This document shows positions 25,830 to 33,896 of a stretch of DNA of 64,000 nucleotides, piece by piece. Numbering within the stretch: the stretch's first letter is position 1; each line of letters begins with the position of its first letter. The stretch is from Flavobacterium alkalisoli (lineage in GTDB: Bacteria; Bacteroidota; Bacteroidia; Flavobacteriales; Flavobacteriaceae), in the NCBI RefSeq assembly GCF_008000935.1, contig NZ_CP042831.1, positions 1,426,001 through 1,490,000 of the forward strand. The letters are read 5' to 3'. Position numbers and translations under genes: made by a program. The notes under the pieces are model-generated. The model was not told the DNA's origin. It saw only the letters and a program-made list of their open reading frames with translations, and ran no database searches.

Positions 25830-27206
25830 ATGATGATAAAAAAAAGTCTTATAGTTTTTTTATTTATCGCTTCGGTATTAACAGCTAAAGCGCAGGAAGC
25901 TTCTAAATGTGAAGAGGCAATTGCTGCTTTTGAAACAGTTGTGAAATCCGGAAATTATGATGAGGCGTTAGGCGGTCTTAAAGATCTTGTAAAAGAATGT
26001 CCTAAGGCAGATGAAAAGCTTTACATGCTTGCAGAAGTTGCTTATGTGTATAAGATAGAGTCGGCTCAGGATAAAAAATCAAGGCAGGAATTTATAGATG
26101 GCCTTTTTGCATTATATGATAATTACAATAAAAACTTCCCTGCTGCAAAAAACAGAAATGCCATAAAAAAAGCTCAACTACAGTATGACCAGAAACTCGA
26201 GAGTGAAGATAAAATATTTGAAGCGTTTGATAGGGCTTTTACTCAGCAAAGTCATGATTTTACGGGTTACAAAGAATTGGAGGCCTACTATTCGCTTTAT
26301 TTAAAGCGTTTTGAGAGTGGAAAGGCAAATATTTCTACAGCAGATTTTATGAGTAAGTTTGGCGATGTTTCGGCTCAGGTAATTTATGCTAAAAACAAGA
26401 TTTTAGCTAAAAAGTCGGCTCTTTTAGTGAAAAAAGAGACCGAACCGCTTACAGAAGAAGAAAAAGAATTTTTGGCCTCTGCTAAAAATGATCTGGATGC
26501 TTTAACGGCAGTAGGTGAAAATGTAGACAGGTTGTCTTCTAAACATTTCAGATGTGAAGGGCTTGAAGAGTTTTATACTGCAAAGTTTGAAAAAAATAAA
26601 GAGAATGCCGACTGGCTTGAAGCATTAGTTAATGTAATGTTCTTAAACAGATGCTATAATTCTGCCGTGCTGGAAAAAGGCGCACACACTCTTTATGAGT
26701 TAAGGCCTTCTGTACAATCGGCTTTTAATATGGCAAACATAGCTTTAAGAAAAAATAATACTCAGGAAGCGGTAATGTATTTTGATAAGGCGGCCCAAAT
26801 GGAGAAAAATCCTGAAGAAAGGGCAGATATCAACTATAAGATTGCCGGAGTGTTTAGAAATACTGATAAGGCTAAAGCAAAAGAATATACGTTTAAGGTG
26901 ATGAAGGATAATCCTAAAGATGCACGCCCGTATATATTTTTAGCCGAAATGTACTCATCAGTTACCAGAGAGTGTGATGTTACCGAATTTGAAAGAAAGG
27001 CATTACTTTGGCTTGCGATAGATACTGCGAAAAAAGCAGAAGGTGTAGATCCTAAGTATAAGCGTACTGTAGACTCTATGGTTCAGGGGTATGAAAAAAG
27101 ACTCCCTACTGCCGATGAAATGAAAGAGGCAGGCAAGAGAAAAGGTGATGAGATAAAGTATGGATGTTGGATAAATGAAACGGTTACGCTTCCAAAAATA
27201 AAATAA
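25830..27206 (+). CDS. Secreted tetratricopeptide-repeat protein
   Basis: I chose the ATG at 25830 (458 residues); an ATG one codon later is equally good, and an in-frame TTG lies at 25821. A signal peptide ends at T-A-K-A-Q. The rest is almost all helical, with TPR-like units most visible at about 30-60 and 285-385 (F-N-M-A-N-I-A-L-R-K-N-N, A-V-M-Y-F-D-K-A-A-Q-M, P-Y-I-F-L-A-E-M-Y). Several cysteines occur in the mature part, including V-K-E-C-P and K-Y-G-C-W. It should be a periplasmic protein-interaction scaffold. Its stop overlaps the lptC start by one base, so the two are tightly coupled. Confidence 0.8.
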   Translation: MMIKKSLIVFLFIASVLTAKAQEASKCEEAIAAFETVVKSGNYDEALGGLKDLVKECPKADEKLYMLAEVAYVYKIESAQDKKSRQEFIDGLFALYDNYNKNFPAAKNRNAIKKAQLQYDQKLESEDKIFEAFDRAFTQQSHDFTGYKELEAYYSLYLKRFESGKANISTADFMSKFGDVSAQVIYAKNKILAKKSALLVKKETEPLTEEEKEFLASAKNDLDALTAVGENVDRLSSKHFRCEGLEEFYTAKFEKNKENADWLEALVNVMFLNRCYNSAVLEKGAHTLYELRPSVQSAFNMANIALRKNNTQEAVMYFDKAAQMEKNPEERADINYKIAGVFRNTDKAKAKEYTFKVMKDNPKDARPYIFLAEMYSSVTRECDVTEFERKALLWLAIDTAKKAEGVDPKYKRTVDSMVQGYEKRLPTADEMKEAGKRKGDEIKYGCWINETVTLPKIK

Positions 27207-27760
27207 TGAAACTTCAAAAATATAAACTCCTTTTTGGTTTATCGGTTTTAGGGTTGCTGGCTTCTTGTGAAAGTAATCTTAGGGATGTTCAGAGAATGAA
27301 CGAGGTAGCCTTTAGCCCGATAGGGCAATCGGAGGATATAAATCTTAAATATACCGATTCCGGAAAAGTTAAGGCGATACTGGTAAGTCCTTTAATGCTT
27401 GATTATTCTAATCTTGAGTACGGGTTTAACGAATTTCCTAAGGGAGTTCATGTTACCTTGTTAGATGAAAAGAATACTAAAAGTTATGTGGAGTCGGATT
27501 ATGCTGTCAGTTACAACAAGACAAAAATTATAGATTTACAGGGTAATGTAAAGCTTACTTCTTCTGATGGTAAATACCTGGAAACGGAGCAGCTTTATTA
27601 CGATCAGGTGAATGAATGGTTTTATACCGAAAAAAAGTTTAAATTTACAGATATCGACGGTAGCTATTATGAAGGCCCCGGTATCGACTTCAGTAAAGAC
27701 TTTAAGGTTGTTAATGCACAGCAAAACACAGGTGAAGGGGAAATTGATAATTTAGAATAA
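27206..27760 (+). CDS. lptC: LptC-like LPS export lipoprotein
   Basis: The 184-residue protein has a signal with L-A-S-C (Cys21) and then a beta-jellyroll of the LptC/OstA type: M-L-D-Y-S-N-L near 65-71, P-K-G-V-H-V near 80-85, the A-V-S-Y-N-K-T-K-I-I-D-L-Q-G-N-V-K-L strand pair and E-T-E-Q-L-Y-Y-D near 128-135. LptC receives lipopolysaccharide from the LptBFG extractor and passes it to LptA across the periplasm. E. coli LptC has a membrane helix in place of a lipid anchor; a lipobox is usual in Bacteroidota. It overlaps the TPR gene by one base. Confidence 0.88.
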   Translation: MKLQKYKLLFGLSVLGLLASCESNLRDVQRMNEVAFSPIGQSEDINLKYTDSGKVKAILVSPLMLDYSNLEYGFNEFPKGVHVTLLDEKNTKSYVESDYAVSYNKTKIIDLQGNVKLTSSDGKYLETEQLYYDQVNEWFYTEKKFKFTDIDGSYYEGPGIDFSKDFKVVNAQQNTGEGEIDNLE

Positions 27761-27763
27761 CAC

Positions 27764-27958
27764 ATGATGGGATACTTAAAAATTACGACATACTTATATT
27801 TGGTTTTTGCAGCATTTTTTGTTTATGACGGGATAACAAAACTTCAAAGTGGTGAAGGAACTCCATATCTTAGTTTTGCTTTCGCAGCTGTAGGTGTGTT
27901 TATGTTTTTCTTCAGGATAAAAAGTCTTAAAAAGTTTGACAATAAAAAACAGGAATAG
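27764..27958 (+). CDS. Small two-helix membrane protein
   Basis: The 64-residue protein has two hydrophobic segments (about 5-22 and 33-51) joined by a short polar turn G-E-G-T-P-Y, and a basic tail K-S-L-K-K-F-D-N-K-K. It starts 3 bases after lptC ends and stops 10 bases before the hemolysin-family gene, so it is cotranscribed. I recognise no named family. Its steady place between lptC and the CBS protein in related genomes is my recollection and should be treated as unverified. Confidence 0.65.
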   Translation: MMGYLKITTYLYLVFAAFFVYDGITKLQSGEGTPYLSFAFAAVGVFMFFFRIKSLKKFDNKKQE

Positions 27959-27968
27959 ATAAACGCTT

Positions 27969-29228
27969 ATGGAAGCGACGGTCATTATACTATGCTTACT
28001 GCTTTCCGCCTTTTTCTCAGGAATGGAAATAGCGTATGTGTCGTCCAATAAAATATACCTAAGCGTAGAAAGGAAACAGACTTCGTTTCTTTCCAAAATA
28101 CTTACCAAACTTACCGAGAAACCAGCCAGATTTATTACCTCAATGCTTGTAGGTAACAGTATAGTGCTTGTTATTTACGGGTACTATATGGGTGTTGTTG
28201 TAATGAGGTGGCTTGAACCGGCTCAGCTTTCGGTTTTTAATACCGTGCTGCTGCAAATAGTAATTTCGGCTTTTATAATACTTCTTACAGCCGAGTTTAT
28301 ACCTAAAGTTTTTTTTCAGGTATATGCTAACAGGCTTATCAAGCTTTTTGCTTTACCGGCTTACTTTTTTTACTGCCTTTTTTCAATGGCATCTAAGTTT
28401 GTTATACGCATATCCGATTTTATACTCATAAAAATATTCAGGACCAGCGGAGATAAACAACAGGGTTACTTCAGCCGTGGCGAACTGGGTCATTATATAA
28501 CCGAACAGATGAACGGTGTGGAAGAGCAGGAAGAAGTGGATTCTGAAATACAGATATTCCAGAATGCACTTGAGTTTTCCGATTTAAAAGCACGTGATAT
28601 CATGACACCCCGAACCGAGATAGTAGGGGTAGAGATTAACGATACAGTGACCGAACTAAAAGATCTTTTTGTGGATACCGGTTACTCTAAAATGATTGTT
28701 TACAAAGAATCGCTTGATAATATAATTGGTTACATCCATTCGTTTGAGTTGTTTAAAAAACCGAAGAATGTGGGGCAGATGATGATACCTGCCGAGTATG
28801 TGCCGGGAACAATTTATATAAAAGAACTGTTGGGTATACTTACCAAAAAGAGAAAAAGCCTGGCAGTAATTCTTGATGAATATGGAGGTACATCAGGTAT
28901 TGTTACTGTAGAAGATATTATCGAAGAACTTTTTGGTGAAATTGAAGATGAGCATGATGACGAGGAGGAACTTATAGAAAAGGAGCTTGAAAACGGAGTA
29001 TACCTGTTTTCGGCGAGGCTTGACGTAGAGTATGTTAATGAGGAATATGAGCTTGAGATACCTGAAAGCGATTCATATTCCACACTAGGAGGGTTTGTAG
29101 TACATAATACTAAGGAAATACCTAAAACAGGACACAGGATAAATTTTGAAAATTTTGAAATCCTCATCGAGATGGCTTCAAATAAAAAGATTGAACTCAT
29201 AAAATTTATTCCTGTGCAACAGAAATAA
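27969..29228 (+). CDS. Hemolysin/CNNM family protein (DUF21-CBS-CorC domains)
   Basis: The 419-residue protein has a DUF21 membrane domain of about four helices (1-180, with A-F-F-S-G-M-E-I-A-Y-V-S-S near 14-26), a pair of CBS domains (about 205-325: A-R-D-I-M-T-P-R and L-A-V-I-L-D-E-Y-G-G-T-S-G-I-V-T), an acidic E/D-rich stretch and a C-terminal CorC/HlyC domain (about 340-415). Family members are linked to magnesium or cobalt efflux and not to haemolysis. It sits in the inner membrane. It is followed after 101 bases by the PpiD-like gene. Confidence 0.9.
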   Translation: MEATVIILCLLLSAFFSGMEIAYVSSNKIYLSVERKQTSFLSKILTKLTEKPARFITSMLVGNSIVLVIYGYYMGVVVMRWLEPAQLSVFNTVLLQIVISAFIILLTAEFIPKVFFQVYANRLIKLFALPAYFFYCLFSMASKFVIRISDFILIKIFRTSGDKQQGYFSRGELGHYITEQMNGVEEQEEVDSEIQIFQNALEFSDLKARDIMTPRTEIVGVEINDTVTELKDLFVDTGYSKMIVYKESLDNIIGYIHSFELFKKPKNVGQMMIPAEYVPGTIYIKELLGILTKKRKSLAVILDEYGGTSGIVTVEDIIEELFGEIEDEHDDEEELIEKELENGVYLFSARLDVEYVNEEYELEIPESDSYSTLGGFVVHNTKEIPKTGHRINFENFEILIEMASNKKIELIKFIPVQQK

Positions 29229-29329
29229 AAAATTTAACATTTTAATCGGAAAATATAACTTGTCTACTTTTATTATTAAATAGATAATTGTATTTTCGCC
29301 CACTGAAATAAAATTTAACAACATAAAAA

Positions 29330-31420
29330 ATGGCGGTTTTATCAAAAATTAGGCAGCGTTCGCTTATTCTGATACTTGTTATTGGTTTTTGTCTTTTTGC
29401 TTTTGTAGTGCAGGACGTTATAAGGAATGGTCGTTTTGCATCAAACACAAATGTGGGTAGTGTAAACGGTACAGATATCCCTGTAAAGGAGTTTGTGCAA
29501 AAGGTTAGTGATTTAGAAAGAAATCAACCGGGTATATCACCTACACAGGCTTCAAATGCAATATGGAATCAGGAAGTAGAGAACATTCTTTATGGCGAAA
29601 GGTTTGAAGATGCAGGCTTAAGAGTAGGAAGAGATCATGTAATCAACATGTACAGCCAAAACCCTCAGGTGGCTCAAAACCCTCAGTTCCTTAATGCTTT
29701 AGGTCAGTTTGATAAAGCTAAATTCAACGAGTTCCTTGCGAACATGAAAACATCCAATCCTGATCAATGGAGGATGATTGAAAGCAACAGGCCTCTTGTT
29801 GAAGCTTCAGCTAAAAAACAAATATATACTGCAATGGTAAAAGCAGGATTTGTAGCTACAAATCTTGATGCAAAAGCAAGATACCAGGCAGAGAGCGATA
29901 AAGTTACTTTTGATTATGTATATGTTCCTTTCTCAACTATCAATGATGAAGAGGTTACAATTGCAGACGATGCAATTATCAGCTATATGAAAAAGAACGA
30001 AAAGAAATACAAATCAGAGCCTACACGTTCAATAGAGTACGTTAAGATAGAGGATAAGGCATCCGGAGAAGATGAGCTTGCTCTAAGAAACGAAATTAAC
30101 AGTATGCTTACTGCAAGAGTAGTAGGTAATGATACTGTTGCCGGTTTCAGAGAAATGAAATTTGAAGATGTTCCTGAGTTTGTAAACAAAAACTCTGACA
30201 TCAGATTTGATACCACTTATGTTGCTAAAAAAGATATTCCTGTAGAACATGCTGAGGAAATCTTTAACCTTGCTAAAGGTGATGTTTATGGTCCTTATCA
30301 GGAAGATGGCTACCTTAAGCTTACTAAAATGATGGATAAAAAATCAGGAGGTAGCGCAAAAGCAAGTCATATCCTTATTACTTACAAAGGTGCGATGAGA
30401 GCTAACCCTACTATAGAGTTGACTAAAGAAGAGGCTAAAGCTAAAGCTGATAACCTATTAAAACAGGTTAATGCAAACCCTTCTTCATTTGCTGCTTTAG
30501 CTGCTGAGAACAGCGAAGACCCGGGGTCTAAAAACAATGGTGGTACTTATGATAACATCGTACCTGGTCAAATGGTGCCTCAGTTTAATGATTTCGTGTT
30601 TAACAGCCCGGTTGGAAAAACTGGTGTTGTTGAGACAGATTTCGGTTACCACGTAATTAAAGTTGATGCAAAATATGACGCTGTACAGTTAGCAACTATT
30701 GCTCTTTCGGTTCAGCCAAGTGAAGCTACAAGTGATGCAGTGTTTGAAAAAGCAGCTCAGTTTGAACTTGATGCTCAGGAAAAACCGTTTGAAGAAGTAG
30801 CTAAAGCTGCCAGCCTTAGTCCGGTACAGGTTCAGAAATTACTTCCTAACGATGAAGCTGTTCAGGGATTAGGTTCTCAAAGAGCTATCGTTATGTGGGC
30901 TTTCTCTAAAGACACTAAAGAAGGTTCTGTTAAGAAATTTGATACTTCTGACGGACATGTAATAGCAAGGGTAACTAATGTAAATACAACAGGATTATTA
31001 CCTCTTGAAGAAGCTAAATTAGTAGTAGGCCCAATTCTTAGAAATGAGAAGAAAGCTGAAATGATAAAAGAGAAAATGAAAGGTGATACTCTTGAGGCTG
31101 TTGCTCAGGCATCAGGTTCTAAAGTGTCTACTGCAGAGAATGTAACTTTAAGTGGTGCTATGGTTCCTACTGTAGGTCCTGAGCCTAAAGTTGTAGGTAC
31201 TGCTTATGCTCTTGAAAAAGATAAAACTTCTGGTCTTGTTATTGGTAAATCAGGTGTGTTCATGCTAAAAGTTAAGAGCGTTGAAAAAGCTCCTGAACTT
31301 CCTAACTACAACTCTTACTTATCAAGAGTAGAGAGAGAAGAAAAGAACAGAGTAAATCAGCTAATTACTCCGGCATTAAAAGAAAATGCTGACATTGAAG
31401 ACGAAAGATCAAACAACTAA
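29330..31420 (+). CDS. Membrane-anchored peptidylprolyl isomerase (PpiD/SurA-like)
   Basis: The 696-residue protein has one N-terminal membrane helix (about 11-30), a SurA-N-like chaperone region (about 35-200: G-S-V-N-G-T-D-I-P-V-K and W-N-Q-E-V-E), a parvulin rotamase domain (about 338-445: A-S-H-I-L-I, A-A-E-N-S-E-D-P-G-S, G-G-T-Y, F-G-Y-H-V-I-K-V) and a C-terminal chaperone-like region. It should help folding of proteins leaving the Sec translocon. A near-consensus -7 TATTTTCG lies at 29291-29298. The gene ends at a shared terminator. The call as PpiD rests on layout; a SurA-type role is possible. Confidence 0.92.
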   Translation: MAVLSKIRQRSLILILVIGFCLFAFVVQDVIRNGRFASNTNVGSVNGTDIPVKEFVQKVSDLERNQPGISPTQASNAIWNQEVENILYGERFEDAGLRVGRDHVINMYSQNPQVAQNPQFLNALGQFDKAKFNEFLANMKTSNPDQWRMIESNRPLVEASAKKQIYTAMVKAGFVATNLDAKARYQAESDKVTFDYVYVPFSTINDEEVTIADDAIISYMKKNEKKYKSEPTRSIEYVKIEDKASGEDELALRNEINSMLTARVVGNDTVAGFREMKFEDVPEFVNKNSDIRFDTTYVAKKDIPVEHAEEIFNLAKGDVYGPYQEDGYLKLTKMMDKKSGGSAKASHILITYKGAMRANPTIELTKEEAKAKADNLLKQVNANPSSFAALAAENSEDPGSKNNGGTYDNIVPGQMVPQFNDFVFNSPVGKTGVVETDFGYHVIKVDAKYDAVQLATIALSVQPSEATSDAVFEKAAQFELDAQEKPFEEVAKAASLSPVQVQKLLPNDEAVQGLGSQRAIVMWAFSKDTKEGSVKKFDTSDGHVIARVTNVNTTGLLPLEEAKLVVGPILRNEKKAEMIKEKMKGDTLEAVAQASGSKVSTAENVTLSGAMVPTVGPEPKVVGTAYALEKDKTSGLVIGKSGVFMLKVKSVEKAPELPNYNSYLSRVEREEKNRVNQLITPALKENADIEDERSNN

Positions 31421-31436
31421 TAGTTGTACAGATAAT

Positions 31437-31464
31437 AAAAATCCCGCCTTAGGCGGGATTTTTT
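31437..31464. terminator. Bidirectional terminator between ppiD-like and GHMP kinase genes
   Basis: AAAAATCCCGCC (31437-31448) and GGCGGGATTTTT (31452-31463) form a perfect 12-bp stem around TTA, with further T residues to 31464. It lies between the two stops. Confidence 0.92.
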
Positions 31465-31470
31465 ATTTTT

Positions 31471-32391
31471 TTATAATATCATGTCTTTGTAAGGTATGAT
31501 AACAGAGTAACCTTTTTCTTTAAAATAGTGTGTAGTATCCGCTTCATCAGTTAAAGATACTGCAAGTATAAAATCGCCGCCCCATGCTCCTAAGCTTTTT
31601 ACAGTGCCATTAAAGTTAGCGAAAAACTCTTCTTTTACTATTGGTAGTTCAAGGACTTTACTCATTATCTCTGCATGCTCATCCATAAGGTTTATAAATT
31701 CACTAATATCCTGAGTTTTTAAGGCTCTTTGAGTGATAGAGTTTATTTTACTGATAACAGCGGCAATGTCATTCTTTTTGCTCTTGTAGGCTTCTATAGC
31801 GCTTCGGCTGTTTTGTTTTTGGTTAAGGTATACAAAGAACAGCCTGTTTGCAAAAGGAGGGTTGAAATCAGTTTTTTCAACTATTTGGTTGTTATTCTCA
31901 AGTCGGTATATTATTGCTGTGTTGTTTTGTGCGCAGGCAATATCATATCCACTTCCTCCAAAGCTTTCATTAAGCAGCGTGTAAGCATTAATGCCAAACC
32001 ACTGTGCAATGTTGTTTATAAGGGTAGAAGAGGTGCCTAAACCCCATTTTCTTGGAAAAGTAAGTTCTGTTATAATATCAAACCCGTTTGACTTGTTTAA
32101 AACGTCCGGGTTAAGGTTGTGGGCAACATTAAGAATCTTTACTAAGGTTTTAGTAACAGGATCTGTATTTTGAGTTATGCCATTATCTATTTCTGAAAAA
32201 GAAACAGAGTCCTTGAACCAGATACTTTTATCGCTGTCAAAGCTTTTCCAGGTAATGGTTTTGTCTTTTCCGGGCTTTATATGTAAATATTGTCCGTACT
32301 TAGTGGGTAATGCAAAAGCATTTGCACCATCAAGAACGGTATATTCTCCGGTTATTAAAAGTTTTCCGTTACTATAAAAAGTCTTTTTCAA
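31471..32391 (-). CDS. GYDIA family GHMP kinase (mevalonate-pathway candidate)
   Basis: The 306-residue protein has the GHMP fold: N-terminal G-K-L-L-I-T-G-E-Y (9-17), the phosphate-binding loop K-W-G-L-G-T-S-S (115-122) and the G-Y-D-I-A motif (148-152) that names the family. It probably phosphorylates mevalonate or a phosphorylated mevalonate with ATP in the cytoplasm. Its start overlaps the end of the HMG-CoA reductase gene by 20 bases, so the two are translationally coupled and likely act in succession. Which of the mevalonate kinase steps it performs cannot be read from the sequence. Confidence 0.88.
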   Translation of the reverse strand: MKKTFYSNGKLLITGEYTVLDGANAFALPTKYGQYLHIKPGKDKTITWKSFDSDKSIWFKDSVSFSEIDNGITQNTDPVTKTLVKILNVAHNLNPDVLNKSNGFDIITELTFPRKWGLGTSSTLINNIAQWFGINAYTLLNESFGGSGYDIACAQNNTAIIYRLENNNQIVEKTDFNPPFANRLFFVYLNQKQNSRSAIEAYKSKKNDIAAVISKINSITQRALKTQDISEFINLMDEHAEIMSKVLELPIVKEEFFANFNGTVKSLGAWGGDFILAVSLTDEADTTHYFKEKGYSVIIPYKDMIL

Positions 32392-33721
32392 GGTCTTTTG
32401 CTGTTACTTTTCGTAAATCCTTTATAAAGTCTACCACGGCCGCATGGGTAACGGTATTCTTTTCAAAATGCCTTACGGTTTGCTGTTTTTCACTATCGGT
32501 AGCTTCCAGTTGGTTTAGTATATTCATCAGGTGCATTTTCATATGTCCCTGCTGTATTCCTGTTGTTGTTAATGAGCGTAATGCTGCAAAGTTTTGAGCC
32601 AGTCCGGTAACAGCAATAATCTGCATAAGTTCTTTTGCGGTTGGGTTGCCTAACATTTCAAGAGATAGCTTTACAAGAGGATGTAATGTTGTAAGTCCTC
32701 CAACCGTACCAAGTGCTAGTGGAATATCCATCCAGAAGGTAAATATGTCGTTCTCAATTTTTGCGTGAGAAAGACTGCTGTACGTTCCGCTTTTTGCTGC
32801 ATAGGCATGAACACCTGCTTCAATTGCCCTGAAATCGTTTCCTGTGGCTACTACTACAGAGTCAATACCATTCATTATGCCTTTGTTGTGAGTAACTGCC
32901 CTAAAAGGCTCTATTTCGGCAATTTTAACTGCTGTAACAAACTTTTCGGCAAACTCTACGGGATCTACGCCATTGCCTTCGCTTAAATCGGCTACGGGGC
33001 ATGAAACCTCGGCTCTAACCACGCAGTTAGGTACGTAGTTAGAAAGTATGCTCATTATTACCTGAATCTGTTTTTCCTCTTCGGTAAAAGCATTGTTGTT
33101 TTGTGCTTCGTTTTTAAGTGTTTTGGAAAACTGTTCCAGGCAGGAGTTAATAAAGTTGGCTCCCATGCTGTCCTTTGTTTCAAAAGTGGCATGAAGCTGA
33201 TAATAGTTGTCAAGTGAATCGGTTTTGTCTTTCAGGACAATGTCCAGAATACCACCGCCGCGTTTTTGCATATTTTTAGTTATGCTTTCGGTTTCTTCAA
33301 AAAACTTAGACTTTATAGTATTGAAAAAAGAAGTAAGTTTTTCTTTGTCTCCTTTGTATAGAAAATGAACCTGTCCTATTTTTTCGGTTCCTAATATCAC
33401 GGTTTTAAAACCACCACGCTGTGCCCAGAATTTTGCAGCTTTTGAAGCGGCGGCCACTACTGAACTTTCTTCTACAGCCATAGGGATGGTGTATTCCCTT
33501 CCGTTAATTGTAAAATTTGGGGCTACACCCAGGGGAAGGTAAAAATTGGTGATGGTGTTTTCTATGAATTCATCATGCAGCTTTTGCAGCGATTCGTCTG
33601 AATTCCAGTATTTTTTCAGTAATGCTATTGCATCTGCCGGATTGGTAAAATACTCGTTTGCAATCCAGTTAATTTTTTCTTCTTTAGATAGTTTAGAGAA
33701 ACCAGCTATTGCCTTGCTCAT
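32372..33721 (-). CDS. Hydroxymethylglutaryl-CoA reductase, degradative (class II) type
   Basis: The ATG at 33721 (449 residues) begins M-S-K-A-I-A-G-F-S-K-L-S, the usual start of the family, and lies 30 bases after a -7 element; an upstream in-frame start would sit ahead of the promoter. Visible motifs are V-E-E-S-S-V-V-A-A-A-S-K-A-A-K-F-W (catalytic Glu), T-H-N-K-G-I-M-N-G-I-D (catalytic Lys) and A-T-G-N-D-F-R-A-I-E-A-G-V-H. Class II enzymes were first known for degrading mevalonate, but the coupled kinase suggests the biosynthetic direction, towards isoprenoids. Cofactor preference is not visible. Confidence 0.93.
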   Translation of the reverse strand: MSKAIAGFSKLSKEEKINWIANEYFTNPADAIALLKKYWNSDESLQKLHDEFIENTITNFYLPLGVAPNFTINGREYTIPMAVEESSVVAAASKAAKFWAQRGGFKTVILGTEKIGQVHFLYKGDKEKLTSFFNTIKSKFFEETESITKNMQKRGGGILDIVLKDKTDSLDNYYQLHATFETKDSMGANFINSCLEQFSKTLKNEAQNNNAFTEEEKQIQVIMSILSNYVPNCVVRAEVSCPVADLSEGNGVDPVEFAEKFVTAVKIAEIEPFRAVTHNKGIMNGIDSVVVATGNDFRAIEAGVHAYAAKSGTYSSLSHAKIENDIFTFWMDIPLALGTVGGLTTLHPLVKLSLEMLGNPTAKELMQIIAVTGLAQNFAALRSLTTTGIQQGHMKMHLMNILNQLEATDSEKQQTVRHFEKNTVTHAAVVDFIKDLRKVTAKDLEKDFL

Positions 33722-33750
33722 TTTCAGTGTCTTAATATTATAATAGTTTG

Positions 33751-33758
33751 CAAAGATA
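33751..33758 (-). promoter_or_regulatory. -7 promoter element for the HMG-CoA reductase gene
   Basis: The minus strand reads TATCTTTG, an exact TAnnTTTG match, 30 bases ahead of the ATG at 33721. A TTTG occurs upstream, but with a 14-base spacer, shorter than the usual 19-20. Confidence 0.55.
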
Positions 33759-33896
33759 CATTTTAAGCTGTGCAAATGCTAAAAACTATTAATGCGATAT
33801 TCCCGCTAATTGTGGGGTAAATTTTCATTTAACAAAAAAAAGGACGGCTATCTCATAAAAATTTATTAAAATTGGAGGTTTTTTACCATGTATAGA

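Noticed and set aside
28814..29200. Serine-rich minus-strand open frame of 128 codons
   Set aside because: It is the antisense shadow of the acidic Asp/Glu-rich region of the CBS/CorC protein; GAA and GAG runs read as Ser codons in reverse.
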